NCBI GenBank assembly: GCA_002633005.1
Contig: NMRA01000525.1
Coordinates: forward strand, 80,857-142,856
DNA length: 62,000 nt
Origin: Phoronis australis
Taxonomy: Eukaryota > Phoronida > Phoronidae
Reading direction: 5' to 3'
Part shown: positions 34,301 to 44,107 of the stretch, piece by piece
Position numbering within the stretch: the first letter of the stretch is position 1
Layout: each line of letters begins with the position of its first letter
Program-made: the position numbers and the translations under genes
The notes under the pieces: generated by a model
Database searches by the model: none
What the model was told of the DNA's origin: nothing
Seen by the model: only the letters and a program-made list of their open reading frames with translations

Positions 34301-37300
34301 GCATAATGCGTCCACATATAAATATGTGGGCGCATAAAAATACACCAAGTTCTTATAAAACGTGTTGTTTTATTTCGCTGTTACGGATTTACAATTTGGA
34401 CACACCGTAGCCTAGTTCGGCAGGTCAATTTACCAAGGTCCATAGCATGAGTTTGGGGTCTGTTCAGAGATAAATTCGAAGTGTTCTTCCGTGAAATACA
34501 GATGGAGAACCTAGAACTGTGATGTTTAGACTTATGATTCTTTGAGTTCTAAACACACAAAACGCTTGTTATCCCGACCAGGGCTCGGAACCAGATCAGG
34601 CCCGTCGCGGCCGGACTGACTCATTATCCCGGCCAGTGGCTCGGAACCCGATCAGGCCCGTCGCGGCCACCGGGACTGGCACGAACATAAACCAGCTTGA
34701 GTTGGAAACTAAACCGACAGTCAAGAAAAGACTATAACAGTGAGCCAAAGAAATAATAGGAATTAGCCACGAAACTGAAAATCTACTTACTAATTGTCGG
34801 GGGCCGCAAAGTCGGCAGGTTCCCTTTCCACAGACCGTCAGGGCAAAGGTTATACAGTAACAATGATTTGAATAATGTATTTTATTGTATTTCTGAATAA
34901 AGATTACCCTAACATGTGACCATAGATATAAAATTGAGTAATTGTTTCACAACAGCTTTCTGTCAGCAAACACTGAATTAGCATGCACTCACACGGCCTC
35001 GGTGCCCGGTCATTGGCGGCAAAACCCAGTAACGCAGTGGTTTATTCATTGCTGGCTTCTCAACATTTGCACTCACGAATATTGCAAAGGCATTACAAAT
35101 TGTATCTAATGAGACAGACTTTGTTTCAGTTTTATATAAGCATTGGTTAGGATGAGAATAATTCATTTTGAAACAGAACGCAGAATAATAAACGTCTACA
35201 TGGCAACTCGCCCGGCACCAATCCCGACTTAGTTAGTCAACAGCTCATCCGACGAAGACTTCACGAATCAGATCGGTAGGTTTCACAGCTATCAATATGA
35301 ACCGGAATACACTGTGCAGATTAAGAAATACTAGAGGCGCCGTGAACATGCACAGGCAACGGAACGTATGGATAGTTCTTTGGTAAGCCGGAATTCGTCA
35401 GACTATCGACGAAATGCCGATCACAGACATGGAGATGTTTCACAGCCTCATACTTGTAATTAACAGCGTACCTTTCGTTCTTCACTACCACGAGCCACTT
35501 TCTAAGCATTTCGGGCTCTCGAGGAAGTCGGAAAAACTATATACCCGCTTTCTTCACAGCTTCATAGTTCGGACAAGCAGGAACCGATGCACCGCAATAT
35601 AGCGGCATTCACTCTGCAGACGAACCACTGACGTCGCTGTGTCGTTTCTCACGTTCCTCACAGGTTAATGTGACACCTCTTGGCAAGGTGAGGTCGACCA
35701 TATAAAAGGTGATGTGGATATAGACCAATTAAGATGGTAAAAAAGACAAACTAAATCGGGTGGCATTCTCCTTTAAGTTATAGAATGTTTGAACATAAAC
35801 CAATGACATTTCTGGATTGCCCATGATCAAGCTTATAGTTTTTGAATCACCAAAATCACCCAACAACAATAAGTTAAGACAATCTCTTCTGTCCGAACGT
35901 ACCAACGTACTGGGTTTGACTGTGTTCAAATGTGATTGGTAGATAATTTATCTGCATGTTGTCCTACCAGACAAAAGACTATGCTCGGCAGTTATCAAAG
36001 GAGCTAGGTGTTATCACATGCTCACAACCACTGTACTGAATGGGAGAACACCCTAATGAACTTTAAAAATCTGTCATTTATTTATATGACCTCAATGAGG
36101 TCATTTTTCACAGTATTTCCCATTAACTTCAGATCCCATTAAAAGCAACCCGGGTCATATTTTAATTTTACAAAGTTACCCGGGGTCATTGTTCAACACT
36201 CCATGAAAAGGCTTATTGGGGCACCACGAAAGTATGTTCCGAGTGAGCGGCACGTCTCCTGGATATAATGTATTTGCATCGAGCGACACGAATTAAATGA
36301 TAAATTTGGGTAAATCTTAGTGATTTCTCTTGAAAAAAAAACAAAAAAACGAAACGCTCGCAGTGGACTGACAGGCGTGCAGCCGCTCAGGCCACGAGAG
36401 TCTGCCACTGGTTGCGATCTTTTAATAGTTTGATACTTTCCCTATCGACTGAATAACTTTTAAAAAATGCATGTAAGCGCTACATCACATGTTTTTGTAT
36501 GTTTCTGGAAAAAATCACACTCTTCGGCCTCTTTAGTTGCTTTAAAAAGGACAATTTACCCCATTTGTTTACACGGCAATTAGCCGTGTCACGCGACTAG
36601 TAGCACTCTCCAACATGGCATCAAGTTGTCAGCTGTAGTAGCGCGTGCGCCCGATCTATAGTATTAATGTCTATGGGCCTTACACATAAGCATCAGTTTG
36701 GGTAACAATTAATACCCCTGAATTCGAGGGGAACTGCTGCGCAGTAGTTTTCCAAGATATTCCAGTCAAAACCCCGGACAGATGGATACCAGGCAAAAAT
36801 AATGTAATCTTTAAAAACATTTGACTATTTGCCTTTTTTACTACAAAATTTGTTCTAATTTCGACGAAAAATTCTCTTCAGATTTTTTGAAGACTACTGT
36901 ATTTCATGACCAAACATCAATCGCTCATGGACATCCTCCACAGGAAAATGCCATCTACCAACTTTTAAACAGGCAGGCATGAGTTCTGGTACCTTCAGTA
37001 CTAACCTTGACCTCATCGTCAACATGTTCTCTGTTAACAGCTTCGTAGAGTTCCTTCAACCGTGCCTCTGTTTCCTTCTGTTGTTTATACCGTTGCATCT
37101 TCGCCTGCCTGTCTTCCCTGGGTGGTAAGCTTGGCATGCTGACAATAAGATAGTGTGGAATGGTAACTCAACAAAAGAACAGCAGTCAGAAAACTGCGAA
37201 TAACTCAAAAACGGTAAGTAGTAGAAAGGAAATTCAATGGATATCACACTCAGTAGCACTTGGTGGGATCTATTCAGTGGCACATAATCAATTTTCAGAC

Positions 37301-40300
37301 AGAAGGTCAGAGGACATAGGAGACATGGTTCTGTAAAGAGACAAATAAAAACTGACTGCCACAGTGCCACCTTGTGTCCGAGTTGAACCAACAAACAACT
37401 TCATGACAGAGCATAGCCTTGGTACAAAGCTGTATATAAATATACAGCTTTGCACCAGTGTGGGTAAAAAAGTGGTAAGACAAAATCTGACACAAAATTA
37501 GTGTCATTAAAAACTAAAGTCTTCCTTGAGTAAACAAAATTATTTAACAGTGTTGGAAAAAATGGCGTTCTACCGTTATTCTGCTGCTAAAGTTGTGGAG
37601 CGATCTTTAGCGACGGCTTTCGGTGCCATGAAATATTGCGTCACCTATTGGCCAGTTTCTTTTTTCGCCGATTCTTCAATCAACTGCTGTTCTTTCACGA
37701 GCTTGCGTACACGTCACAACAAATTGTTGGAACTGGTTTCACTTCATTATAATTTTTTAGAATTCCGATACCGAAAAACTGAATTTCAGAACAAATTTTG
37801 CTTCTCCGAAGTTGTCGCCAAAATTTAGGAAATGGCGCGTGCGCGTGACACGAGTGTATTGTTTTCGAAACGACGACATACTTTTCATTGTTAGAAAAGG
37901 CTGAGAGTTACGCAAGAAAATGACGTTTATTGCATTGTTTTTCACTTAAACGGCTGTAACGGGCAAGGTGATTATCGGTTGATTCCCAGATTTTGCATGC
38001 ACCCCGTCCGGTCTTTAGCTTTACATTCTGATACAAATTTCACGGCACGGTGACGAGCAGAACTACCCTGGCTGTGTGCAATTTCGGGGTCTACGGAAGA
38101 AATACACGCAGTGACACCTAGCTGTATTTTGACGACAGTCATCATACAGCTAGCTGGCTGGCTAGACAGAGCAATACTCTAGAAATTTTTTCATTTCAAC
38201 GAATCATAAATACCCAAACAACTACAACATGCTCAATTGTATTGTAATACGGTTTGACTATCACAATCACAATGAGGGTAATTTCTAGTACAAGAAATTT
38301 CCTTTGTAAATTTGTAAATTAGTCTTCACAAAACTGCAGATTGCTTACGGAATTGTTAACACAAACACCAAACCACTAAAGTAGTACAAAGCAGAACAAA
38401 ATTTTGCGCCTGAATCCCTGTAAGGGCTCCACTGCTTCAGCGAAAGGAGAAACGTGAATTTCTGAGAACTTTTTTCAGTATTCATCACCTTAAATACTCT
38501 TTTTTCCAATGCCGTGTCATTTATTTCACAGATAAGTTGTGAAATGGCTGCTGCATTCAGAATGTTTTAAAACAAATTCTATGTTATCGTAATAAAATTT
38601 CTATCCCGTAGCGGGAGATTCCGTTTCATAAATTGCCTTGCCACAAATTCTTACAGTGTAAAGCAACAGCCTAGAATTGTTGCGTGAACATGTTCTGTTT
38701 TAAATCAGTTATCCATGGTCATTGGAAAAGCACATTTTTGACACCATCAGATAGAGCACAACACTCTATATCCATGTCCACTCACCCCTGGTCATCTGCC
38801 CCACCACTGTCCTCAAGAGGTTCTTCCGTTAACTTTATATTGGGCATCACGCTATAGCTTTGACATAGACGAAGATAATCTGTATAGTACGTCTTAGCTC
38901 TGCTCACAACAGCCAGCCGCTCTTCGGTCGTGTTCTTAGCCGTGAAGTAGGCCAGTAGGGCAGGTAGCACTAGGTATCTGCCAAATTACATGAAGTTTAC
39001 TAACCAATACATGAAGTTTACTAACCAATACATGAAGTTTACTAACCAATACATGAAATACCATAAATCAAGTTCATTTTTAAACCTAGGACTTAGCTTG
39101 CCACATAATACTCCACTCAAATTTTTACTGACTCTTAAAACCAAAATTCTATTGCTGTGCTGTGAACATTGTGGGGATATTCTGAGCATGTAATTAACAA
39201 GTGAGTGTCTGCACCATTTCCAAAGTTGAAAGTGTGAAAACGCTTCTAGTAATAAACAAGTCTTCACCATCAACTTAAATCAGAGTACGTAAAAATTTCA
39301 TGCTTTATGCAATTTTTGTAAAACATTTGCACTCAGTAACAAATTTCCCAGTTCAGTTACATAAAAGGTATGAACCAGGCAGGCAATGCGTTCGCTCTAC
39401 ACTCCCTGTATTACGGAGTCAAGTTATGTTCGGAAAGCTTTGAGTCATGTTTAAAAACCCCGAGTCTTGTTCCAAAATACATTATTATAAAGCCATGATT
39501 AAAAATCATAAGCCATTTTTATTTTTGTGAAGAAATTTGTCAAAAAATAAAATTTCTTGTGTCAGCCATATTGTGTGCTAAATAAATGAAGAATTGTGAT
39601 AATTTCTACGCAGATCACGGTACGAAAACACATGTAGTTATATAAGAGAGGCAATAACGCTTACTTCAGTTCGTTGGTAGTCACTTCTTCTATTGTTTCA
39701 TTGTCACTGAATAATGATAGCTCGTTCACCATGTTGACAGCAGTCTCTGTACTTCGTTGTCCACTTCTAGCTTTAGCCTGTGAACACACGACTTCTGTTC
39801 AAGAAGAAACAAACCTACACCTTCAGTCATAATAGCAGCTTTCGATTTAGGGCACTTATCATTGCAAAATCAGTCTCATCTTGTTCTGTACTCAGAATAC
39901 AACTTTTTTGGCTTGAGAAGAACTGGACAAATGGCTTCAGAACACGCTTATGAAGTTTGCATGTCAAGGCAGAATGGCCATCAAAGGCAATTCTAGTCAT
40001 GATGCCGTTGCTCCGGAAAGACATTTTTTACACCAGTACATGGTTTACAGTGAGTTTAATTAACAGTAATAGACAAGATTCACAAGGACAAGGTGGGATG
40101 CCAATCTTGGCCAGTGCCACGTTGGTCTAGTGTACCAATCAGTAGGCTAAAGAGTACTCCATTATAGAAGCACTGTCGGATGTCTCATATGTTCTCAACA
40201 CATGGGCTTCTTACATGGCTCATGGCTCAAGTGATCAAGTGCATGTCTAGGGCTTTGAGTACAAAGTAGGTGCTCATCAAGAAGATGTCGCAGAATTAGA

Positions 40301-43300
40301 CAAAAAGTGCAACAGTACTATCGTGCAAAACATAACTTTGGCCGCGCAAGTCTTGCACAATGGGATGATAGCCGTAGTAGGAAGTGCCGTCTTCTTCCGA
40401 TGTACGCCAAATTGCAACTTGTTGAAGACACTTGATGGAAAGGTGTGGTTATTATTAACTGAAGGTGCTATACATTACAGGATGAAACAGTTGGATGAGG
40501 TGATGTTATGGCATTTGGAACAACCTTTTCCTAAATGTCTCAGTCAACAGATGGTGCTGAGACCACTTTGTTACTCAGTTCACTCCATTGGTGAATAGAG
40601 GTGGAGAAGAATCTGTGCAAAAGAAAGTTCTGTTTACTATGTGACGTGTGGTATGCATGGTGATTGATGCGTCAGAAGCATGTACTATATGGAGTAAGGT
40701 ATTACGTTAGGCTGACTGCCACGACTGTACCATCAGTACAATTAACAGAAGTAAGCCTGCTGTTCACTCATCTAGCTACAAATAACCATAGATAATTCAA
40801 TCCTCTGATTTGGCTAGAACATATTGATGTTGCCAGGTAAAGTCATGCAAACAAAGATAGTTTGGCCTCCTCCGTCCATGGGAATTTCAGACGAGTGCTG
40901 TATTGCTCTCACCGAGTGGAATAAAACATAACCTGATATTGCTGTCATAGTTACAAAAGCCGTACGCGGTCAGGCACGCTACATTTTGATTTAAGTTTCA
41001 TGGTAAGAAATCCATGAAGAGTTGTGGCAAACACAAATTCCAGCATATCAGAATTTTGATGTTCAGTCATTCACAGCTACCAGAGTAAAGTTATGGAGAT
41101 GCAAGAACCTCGCTAAGGAAGCTAGCGTGACCACGTGACTTGTAAAACATGATGGTGATACCTCGCAAAGTTTTGCGTGTTCTTGCTTTTCTCACAAGAA
41201 ACTAGGTCTACGGAATGCATGTCCTACTGACATACACGAGCCTGTCGCAATCTTGTTAGCACATACCTCTCGTACACTGCACCAAATTCATCACGAATGT
41301 CTCGTGAGGTTCTCAATCTCGCCACTACATGACGCAACCAAATACAACCAATGAACTAGAAAGATTATTGTCACGGCGTGACTATAATGGACTCTGCGCG
41401 TGTATATTAAATGAATTGTTATGGGAAGTTACTGACAGCAACCCGTTAACCAATTTGAAAAGGAATTCTTTAAAATTGTAGGAAAAATAACATGTTAATG
41501 TTTTGATGACCTTTCCAGTAATTGACCTCTTTCGGTGCATTATGAGCCCGGATGAGGGAATAATTGTAAACTCGATTAAAAGTGTGGTTAATGCTAATAA
41601 TCACAGATGTTTTACTTTAAGCACTTCAGAATACAAGATGAATGAAGTGGTCAAACTTTCAGAAGAAAAATGCACCTAATGACCCCATGGGTGCACCAAA
41701 TGACCTGAAAGTTTAGAATTCAAACTCAATCGCAATTAGTAAACAGATACGTAATTCTGAAGTCTTTAGCTCAAAATTTTAGTTTGCACTCAACGACCTT
41801 TGACCTATTTTTTCTGATTGGTTAGGCCTATTGCGAAGTATTCACTTGGCATGTTGACTTACACCAGTGTGCTGAAATTGAAAAGAATTCCTTGAAAAAC
41901 GTAAGAGATATAACATTTTGAACGTTACATGACCTTTGCACTAATTGACCTTATCCGGTGCATTTTAAGCATCTTTAGGAGAATTATTGCAAAGCCCATG
42001 GAAAATGTGTTTAATGCTGAGAATCACAGTTGTCTAATGGTTGACACATCAGAATACTTGCTGATTGAAAAGGTCAAATTTTCAGAAGAAAAATGCACCT
42101 AATGACCCCATGTTTGCACTAAATGACCTGAAACTTTGGATTCCGATTTGATTTACCTGTGTCAATCAGACCTGTCAATTTGAAGTGTCTAGCTCAAAAT
42201 TTTAGTTTGCACCTAATGACCTTTGACCTATTTCACCTGATTGGATGACCCGATTACTTAGAAAAGTAATTTTTTAAATTGTCATGTTGACATATACCTG
42301 TGCACCGAATTTGAAAAAGATAGCTTTAAAACTGAAGGAGTAGCATTTTGAAAATTATATGACCTTTGCACCAAACAACCTCTTCCGGTGCAATATGGAA
42401 TATGATTTTTAACCAATCAAAATTTATATACTGTCAAAAGTCATATGCTGAATTTAAAGACCGTACCTGCACCCAATTTGGAGTTATTAAGCCTCAAAGT
42501 TGGTCGGAAGAAGAATAAGAATAAGAAGAAGAAGAAGAAAATTGAAGAAAACCCAGGAACAACTTACAGTACTCTGCGCTTACACGCGCAGAGTAATAAG
42601 AAGAATAAGAAAAAAATTGAAGAAAACCCAGGAACAACAGTACTCTGCGCTTACATGCGCAGAGTAATAAAATTGAAGAAAACCCAGGAACAGTACTCTG
42701 CGCTTGCACGCGCAGAGTAATAAGAATAAAATTGAAGAAAACCCAGGAACAACAGTACTCTGCGCTTGCACGCGCAGAGTAATAAGAATAAGAATAAGAA
42801 TAAAATTGAAGAAAACTCAGGAACAACAGTACTCTGCGCTTGCACTCGCAGAGTAATAAGAAGAATAAAATTGAAGAAAACCCAGGAACAACAGTACTCT
42901 GCACTTACACGGGCAGAGTAATGATCCCAAACGAAGATCAGACAGCAGCCAATCTCAAGGTAGCTACTAGTACTGTAGCACGACATGACATGACTCGAGA
43001 TTGGAAATCTCCCGACACTGATTGTAAGACAGTTGGAAAGCAAGCAGAAACTTTTATCAGTCATACCCTTGGTTGGCCGATTAAGCGCTACAATACTTCC
43101 CATCGCTTTCTGTACAAATTTCTTCCCGTGTATTTTACACGGGGGTAGGCCAAATCCGGCCACCAATTAGGAGTTTTCACTTCGTCAAAAATCACTTACT
43201 TTCTTCACTGGTCCTTTGTACTTCTACACATATCTTCAATGAAGCTTAATTACGAAAATTAAGGTGACTGATGAACAATTCCAACTTCACTGTTTAGGTC

Positions 43301-44107
43301 ACTGTTAACTTTTTCACCACGCACGCGAAAAGTATGTCAACTGAGTCACGTAAGTTAGGCAAAGGCTAGCGCGAGACTGAGCGAAGTGCGTGACCTGGCG
43401 CGTGGCACTTGCAAAATAGCATGGGAAGGTATCAGGTGAAATTTGTAAGCTTTGAGTCCCTTGGACTTTTTATTCATCAACAAGCCTGATTCCACACATT
43501 TTCCTCAAAATGGCACCCGGTAAGTGAAACTCCAGAAATCCGCGACAGATTTTCGTCGATTTGTTCAAATTATCTTGACTGAATCGTCTCCAAACTTCTG
43601 GTATGTGTTATTTATAACTCGATGTGCATATGCATGTTTCACTTGATTTTATTTCCTGTATTTTGAAATTCGTATTATTGGATTTTGGTGGAAAACGCTA
43701 GAGAGGCGAACATAATTTGTCGCGTATCTTCTTAAATTTTGTTGATTTTAAGAAAAGTTGAGTGTGAAGTGGTGCACCTGATCCAAGAGAGCGGGGAATT
43801 GTATATTACGACATTTTGTTTTATTGTTTAGGTATTGCCGACAAAGTTTGAAATGGGCATGCTTTATCCGACTATTATCGTGATGACAGGTGCAGAATCA
43901 CGACCTGTCAAGATACCCTGATCACTGAAATGTTCATTTTGAGAACAACACGTGAATTACAATACTAAAATATCCGTTCATAATAATCACCTGAACTTTT
44001 TCAGAATTTGTTGGCTCTTGAGTTGACTCTAAAAATTGATATGTCTTCCAAATATCCTCAAAACATTCGGATAACTTTGGCCCGTGTTCTGCATCTATTT
44101 CAGCCAT
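22354..44107 (-). CDS. IGBP1: IGBP1 / alpha4 (Tap42 family) PP2A regulator, complete 9-exon gene
   Basis: Exons in reading order: 44107-43991, 39777-39665, 38977-38786, 37138-37006, 29169-29100, 27028-26946, 26287-26151, 24767-24622, 22394-22354. They sum to 1032 nt (343 residues plus stop; human IGBP1 is 339), with every junction in phase. The cytosolic protein binds the catalytic subunits of PP2A, PP4 and PP6 through an N-terminal TPR-like helical domain, protects them from degradation, and links them to TOR signalling. Recognised family features are TQEPTNSEKVQ at the end of exon 1, KYLVLPALLAYFT, DRQAKMQRYKQQKE, REYYLTLLKNWV, RPFIITKSDIQKKVLGAGYP with SLP, and the C-terminal signature RGWDEWKD-D-HRRGWGNRQNMG. 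Start: ATG at 44107, where human-like spacing to EPTNS is kept. No breaks are seen, although introns 4 and 1 are rich in inserted repeats and intron 4 spans an assembly gap. It shares a 189-bp upstream interval with FMC1. Confidence 0.96.
22905..23144. repeat. 40-bp tandem repeat, 6 copies, each with a CCAAT box
   Basis: Unit agcttgatgtgtaggtacta then gccaatcacaagtgagaagc, period exactly 40, nearly perfect. Each unit holds AGCCAATCA, close to the NF-Y consensus. In IGBP1 intron 8. There are no unique spacers, so it is not a CRISPR array. Confidence 0.95.
23940..24195. mobile_element. MITE family B, copy 3
   Basis: Left gtgacttacgacatcagtca, right gtgtaagaccaaatatctg with catgagacagatccc. In IGBP1 intron 8. 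Confidence 0.7.
24622..24767 (-). CDS. IGBP1: IGBP1 exon 8
   Basis: Acceptor actgtttcag, donor gtaaga, ends in phase 1. A charged segment (RERESERQDIEKEERLDKDD) is followed by ARGWDEWKD. Confidence 0.95.
24768..26150. other. IGBP1 intron 7
   Basis: Contains a short direct repeat around ctatggaataccat (24882 and 24938). No gene or full element recognised. Confidence 0.4.
26151..26287 (-). CDS. IGBP1: IGBP1 exon 7
   Basis: Acceptor gctgtttcag, donor gtatat, ends in phase 2. It encodes SRPFIITKSDIQKKVLGAGY then PSLPVYTIEEWADQQ, a clear IGBP1 signature. A short inverted-repeat element begins within about 20 bp of the acceptor. Confidence 0.95.
26300..26572. mobile_element. MITE family B, copy 4, abutting IGBP1 exon 7
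   Basis: Left tacttaagacttatgtctg; right gtgagaccaaagttct with gtaagtcttatgtca and catgaaacagacc. The left end lies within about 20 bp of the exon 7 acceptor at 26288-26289. Confidence 0.75.
26946..27028 (-). CDS. IGBP1: IGBP1 exon 6
   Basis: Acceptor gttatttcag, donor gtagtt, ends in phase 0. It encodes QEIPILKYMAKHKG followed by a lysine- and proline-rich linker that differs between species. The frame is fixed by phase continuity with exons 5 and 7. Confidence 0.9.
27247..27408. repeat. 16-bp tandem repeat, about 10 copies
   Basis: Unit gtcgtatctgtacagt, nearly perfect. Because 16 is not a multiple of 3 and the unit has no stop, it opens long frames on both strands; these are not genes. 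In IGBP1 intron 5. Confidence 0.95.
27718..27788. repeat. Tandem duplication of about 36 bp
   Basis: atggtttagccaat-gaataatctaatccat occurs twice, with a third partial copy. In IGBP1 intron 5. Confidence 0.85.
29100..29169 (-). CDS. IGBP1: IGBP1 exon 5
   Basis: Acceptor catttcag, donor gtgagt, 70 bp, ends in phase 1. It encodes REYYLTLLKNWVMISEDEID, matching mammalian REYYLLHLQRWI. Short enough to be missed by ORF-based methods. Confidence 0.94.
29318..29580. mobile_element. MITE family B, copy 5
   Basis: Left tctgtttcataaac with cagaaatttggtcttacgct; right ttctgtcttgagtc and atcactttcatca. In IGBP1 intron 4, about 150 bp before exon 5. Confidence 0.75.
29717..29771. repeat. 14-bp tandem repeat, 4 copies
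   Basis: Unit tgtaatacaaacaa. In IGBP1 intron 4. Confidence 0.93.
29867..30676. mobile_element. Inverted-repeat element with GGGCTGTTCCAG termini
   Basis: Left tagggctgttccagcaaaat with gggagggggg; right ccccccctccca with attttactggaacagcccta-like sequence (cccttaca). The arms match for about 35 bp. About 810 bp, no transposase seen, so non-autonomous. Confidence 0.8.
30688..30844. mobile_element. Short hAT-like MITE
   Basis: Ends caggggtggattta and ggatctgctcctg are inverted, with ggcccc blocks inside each end. atctc flanks both sides and may be what is left of the target duplication. 157 bp. Confidence 0.8.
31095..31190 (-). repeat. Inverted partner of 36601-36690
   Basis: Contains ggccttac and atagacatcaca at the left and ccatattggagagtgctac at the right; the same landmarks occur in the opposite orientation at 36601-36690. 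Confidence 0.65.
31191..32867. other. IGBP1 intron 4, middle
   Basis: No gene or clear repeat recognised. Confidence 0.35.
32868..34338 (-). repeat. Element family D, copy 3, interrupted by an assembly gap
   Basis: Inverted relative to the copies in AGMO. Left end aacaagagcaacgcagagcg; the right part shows ccactagggggcacaccggt, gatccgtccgaaag, caaatttcatga, a cggacggacgg run, and the closing palindrome tccacatataaatatgtggg. The middle is lost in the N run. Confidence 0.85.
33165..33999. other. Assembly gap (835 N)
   Basis: A run of N inside a family-D repeat in IGBP1 intron 4. No IGBP1 coding sequence is missing, because exons 4 and 5 join in phase. Confidence 0.99.
34568..34685. repeat. 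GC-rich tandem duplication, about 60 bp unit
   Basis: ctcggaac-agatcaggccc with gtcgcggcc occurs twice. In IGBP1 intron 4. Confidence 0.85.
35321..35608 (-). pseudogene. THAP-domain pseudogene
   Basis: The minus strand begins MPLYCGASVPACPNYEAVKK, has an in-frame TAG, then continues FFRLPREPEMLRKWLVVVKN and AVKHLHVCDRHFVD. This fits a C2CH THAP zinc finger: the CysxxCys-like start, the F-R-LP and R-KW-L blocks, and the C-x2-H pair. THAP domains bind DNA and occur in P-element transposases and host regulators. It lies on the same strand as IGBP1, inside intron 4, with no visible downstream transposase, so it is likely a transposon relic. Confidence 0.65.
36601..36690 (+). repeat. Inverted partner of 31095-31190
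   Basis: gtagcactctccaacatggc at the left; gtctatgggccttac at the right. Confidence 0.65.
37006..37138 (-). CDS. IGBP1: IGBP1 exon 4
   Basis: Acceptor attgtcag, donor gttagt, ends in phase 0. It encodes DRQAKMQRYKQQKETEARLK, the most conserved block of Tap42/alpha4 proteins and part of the PP2A-binding surface. Confidence 0.95.
37415..38180 (+). repeat. Element family G, copy 1 (IGBP1 intron 3)
   Basis: About 760 bp, highly similar to 44514-45300. Starts tagccttggtacaaagctgt, ends cagctagctggctggctag. It contains an open frame from 37562 (MAFYRYSAAKVVERSL) that is also open in copy 2; whether it was ever translated is unknown. Confidence 0.88.
38786..38977 (-). CDS. IGBP1: IGBP1 exon 3
   Basis: Acceptor tttggcag, donor gtgagt, ends in phase 2. 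It begins with the K-Y-LVLPALLAYFT block, then an acidic linker (LTEEPLEDSGGADDQG). Confidence 0.93.
38989..39055. repeat. 21-bp tandem repeat, 3 copies
   Basis: Unit acatgaagtttactaaccaa plus t, starting 11 bp from the acceptor of IGBP1 exon 3. Confidence 0.93.
39665..39777 (-). CDS. IGBP1: IGBP1 exon 2
   Basis: Acceptor gtgttcacag, donor gtaagc, ends in phase 2. It encodes VNELSLFSDNETIEEVTTNE, equivalent to the mammalian LDLFSRNEDLEEI block. Confidence 0.94.
39778..41387. other. IGBP1 intron 1, right-hand part
   Basis: Short frames at 39827-40024 (minus) and 40323-40598 (plus) are not recognised and have no family match. No clear repeat. Confidence 0.35.
41388..42599. mobile_element. Element with ACTCTGCGCGTGTA termini and about 430-bp internal duplication
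   Basis: The left end actctgcgcgtgta and the right end tacacgcgcagagt are perfect inverted repeats. The interior holds two diverged units of about 430 bp plus part of a third (landmarks gacct-t-cggtgcat, cagaagaaaaatgcaccta, atgacctga-a-ttt). In IGBP1 intron 1. Confidence 0.75.
42500..42925. repeat. Hairpin-bearing minisatellite, 6 copies of about 55-72 bp
   Basis: Each unit has an AAGAATAAG-rich stretch, attgaagaaaacccaggaac, then actctgcgcttacacgcgca with gagt, a 9-bp stem-loop. The first hairpin equals the terminus of the adjoining element, so the array seems to be its end multiplied. Frames open across it on both strands are artefacts. Confidence 0.9.
43991..44107 (-). CDS. IGBP1: IGBP1 exon 1 (start codon)
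   Basis: 39 codons, MAEIDAEHGPKLSECF at the start and STQEPTNSEKVQ before the donor gtgatt. Phase 0 end. The EPTNS-KVQ ending matches the family position of the first intron. Confidence 0.95.

Noticed and set aside
40323-40598. 91-codon plus-strand frame in IGBP1 intron 1
   Set aside because: No recognisable domain, no splice or promoter support, and no conserved neighbour; it could be a decayed element but I cannot show it.
42445-43166. Overlapping frames of 91-171 codons on both strands
   Set aside because: They are produced by the AAGAA-rich hairpin minisatellite and differ in every frame; no protein family resemblance.
43510-43519. ATGGCACCCG followed by gtaagt, resembling a tiny first exon on the plus strand
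   Set aside because: No second exon in phase was found, and FMC1 has a full, family-matching first exon at 44297; it also lies inside IGBP1 intron 1.
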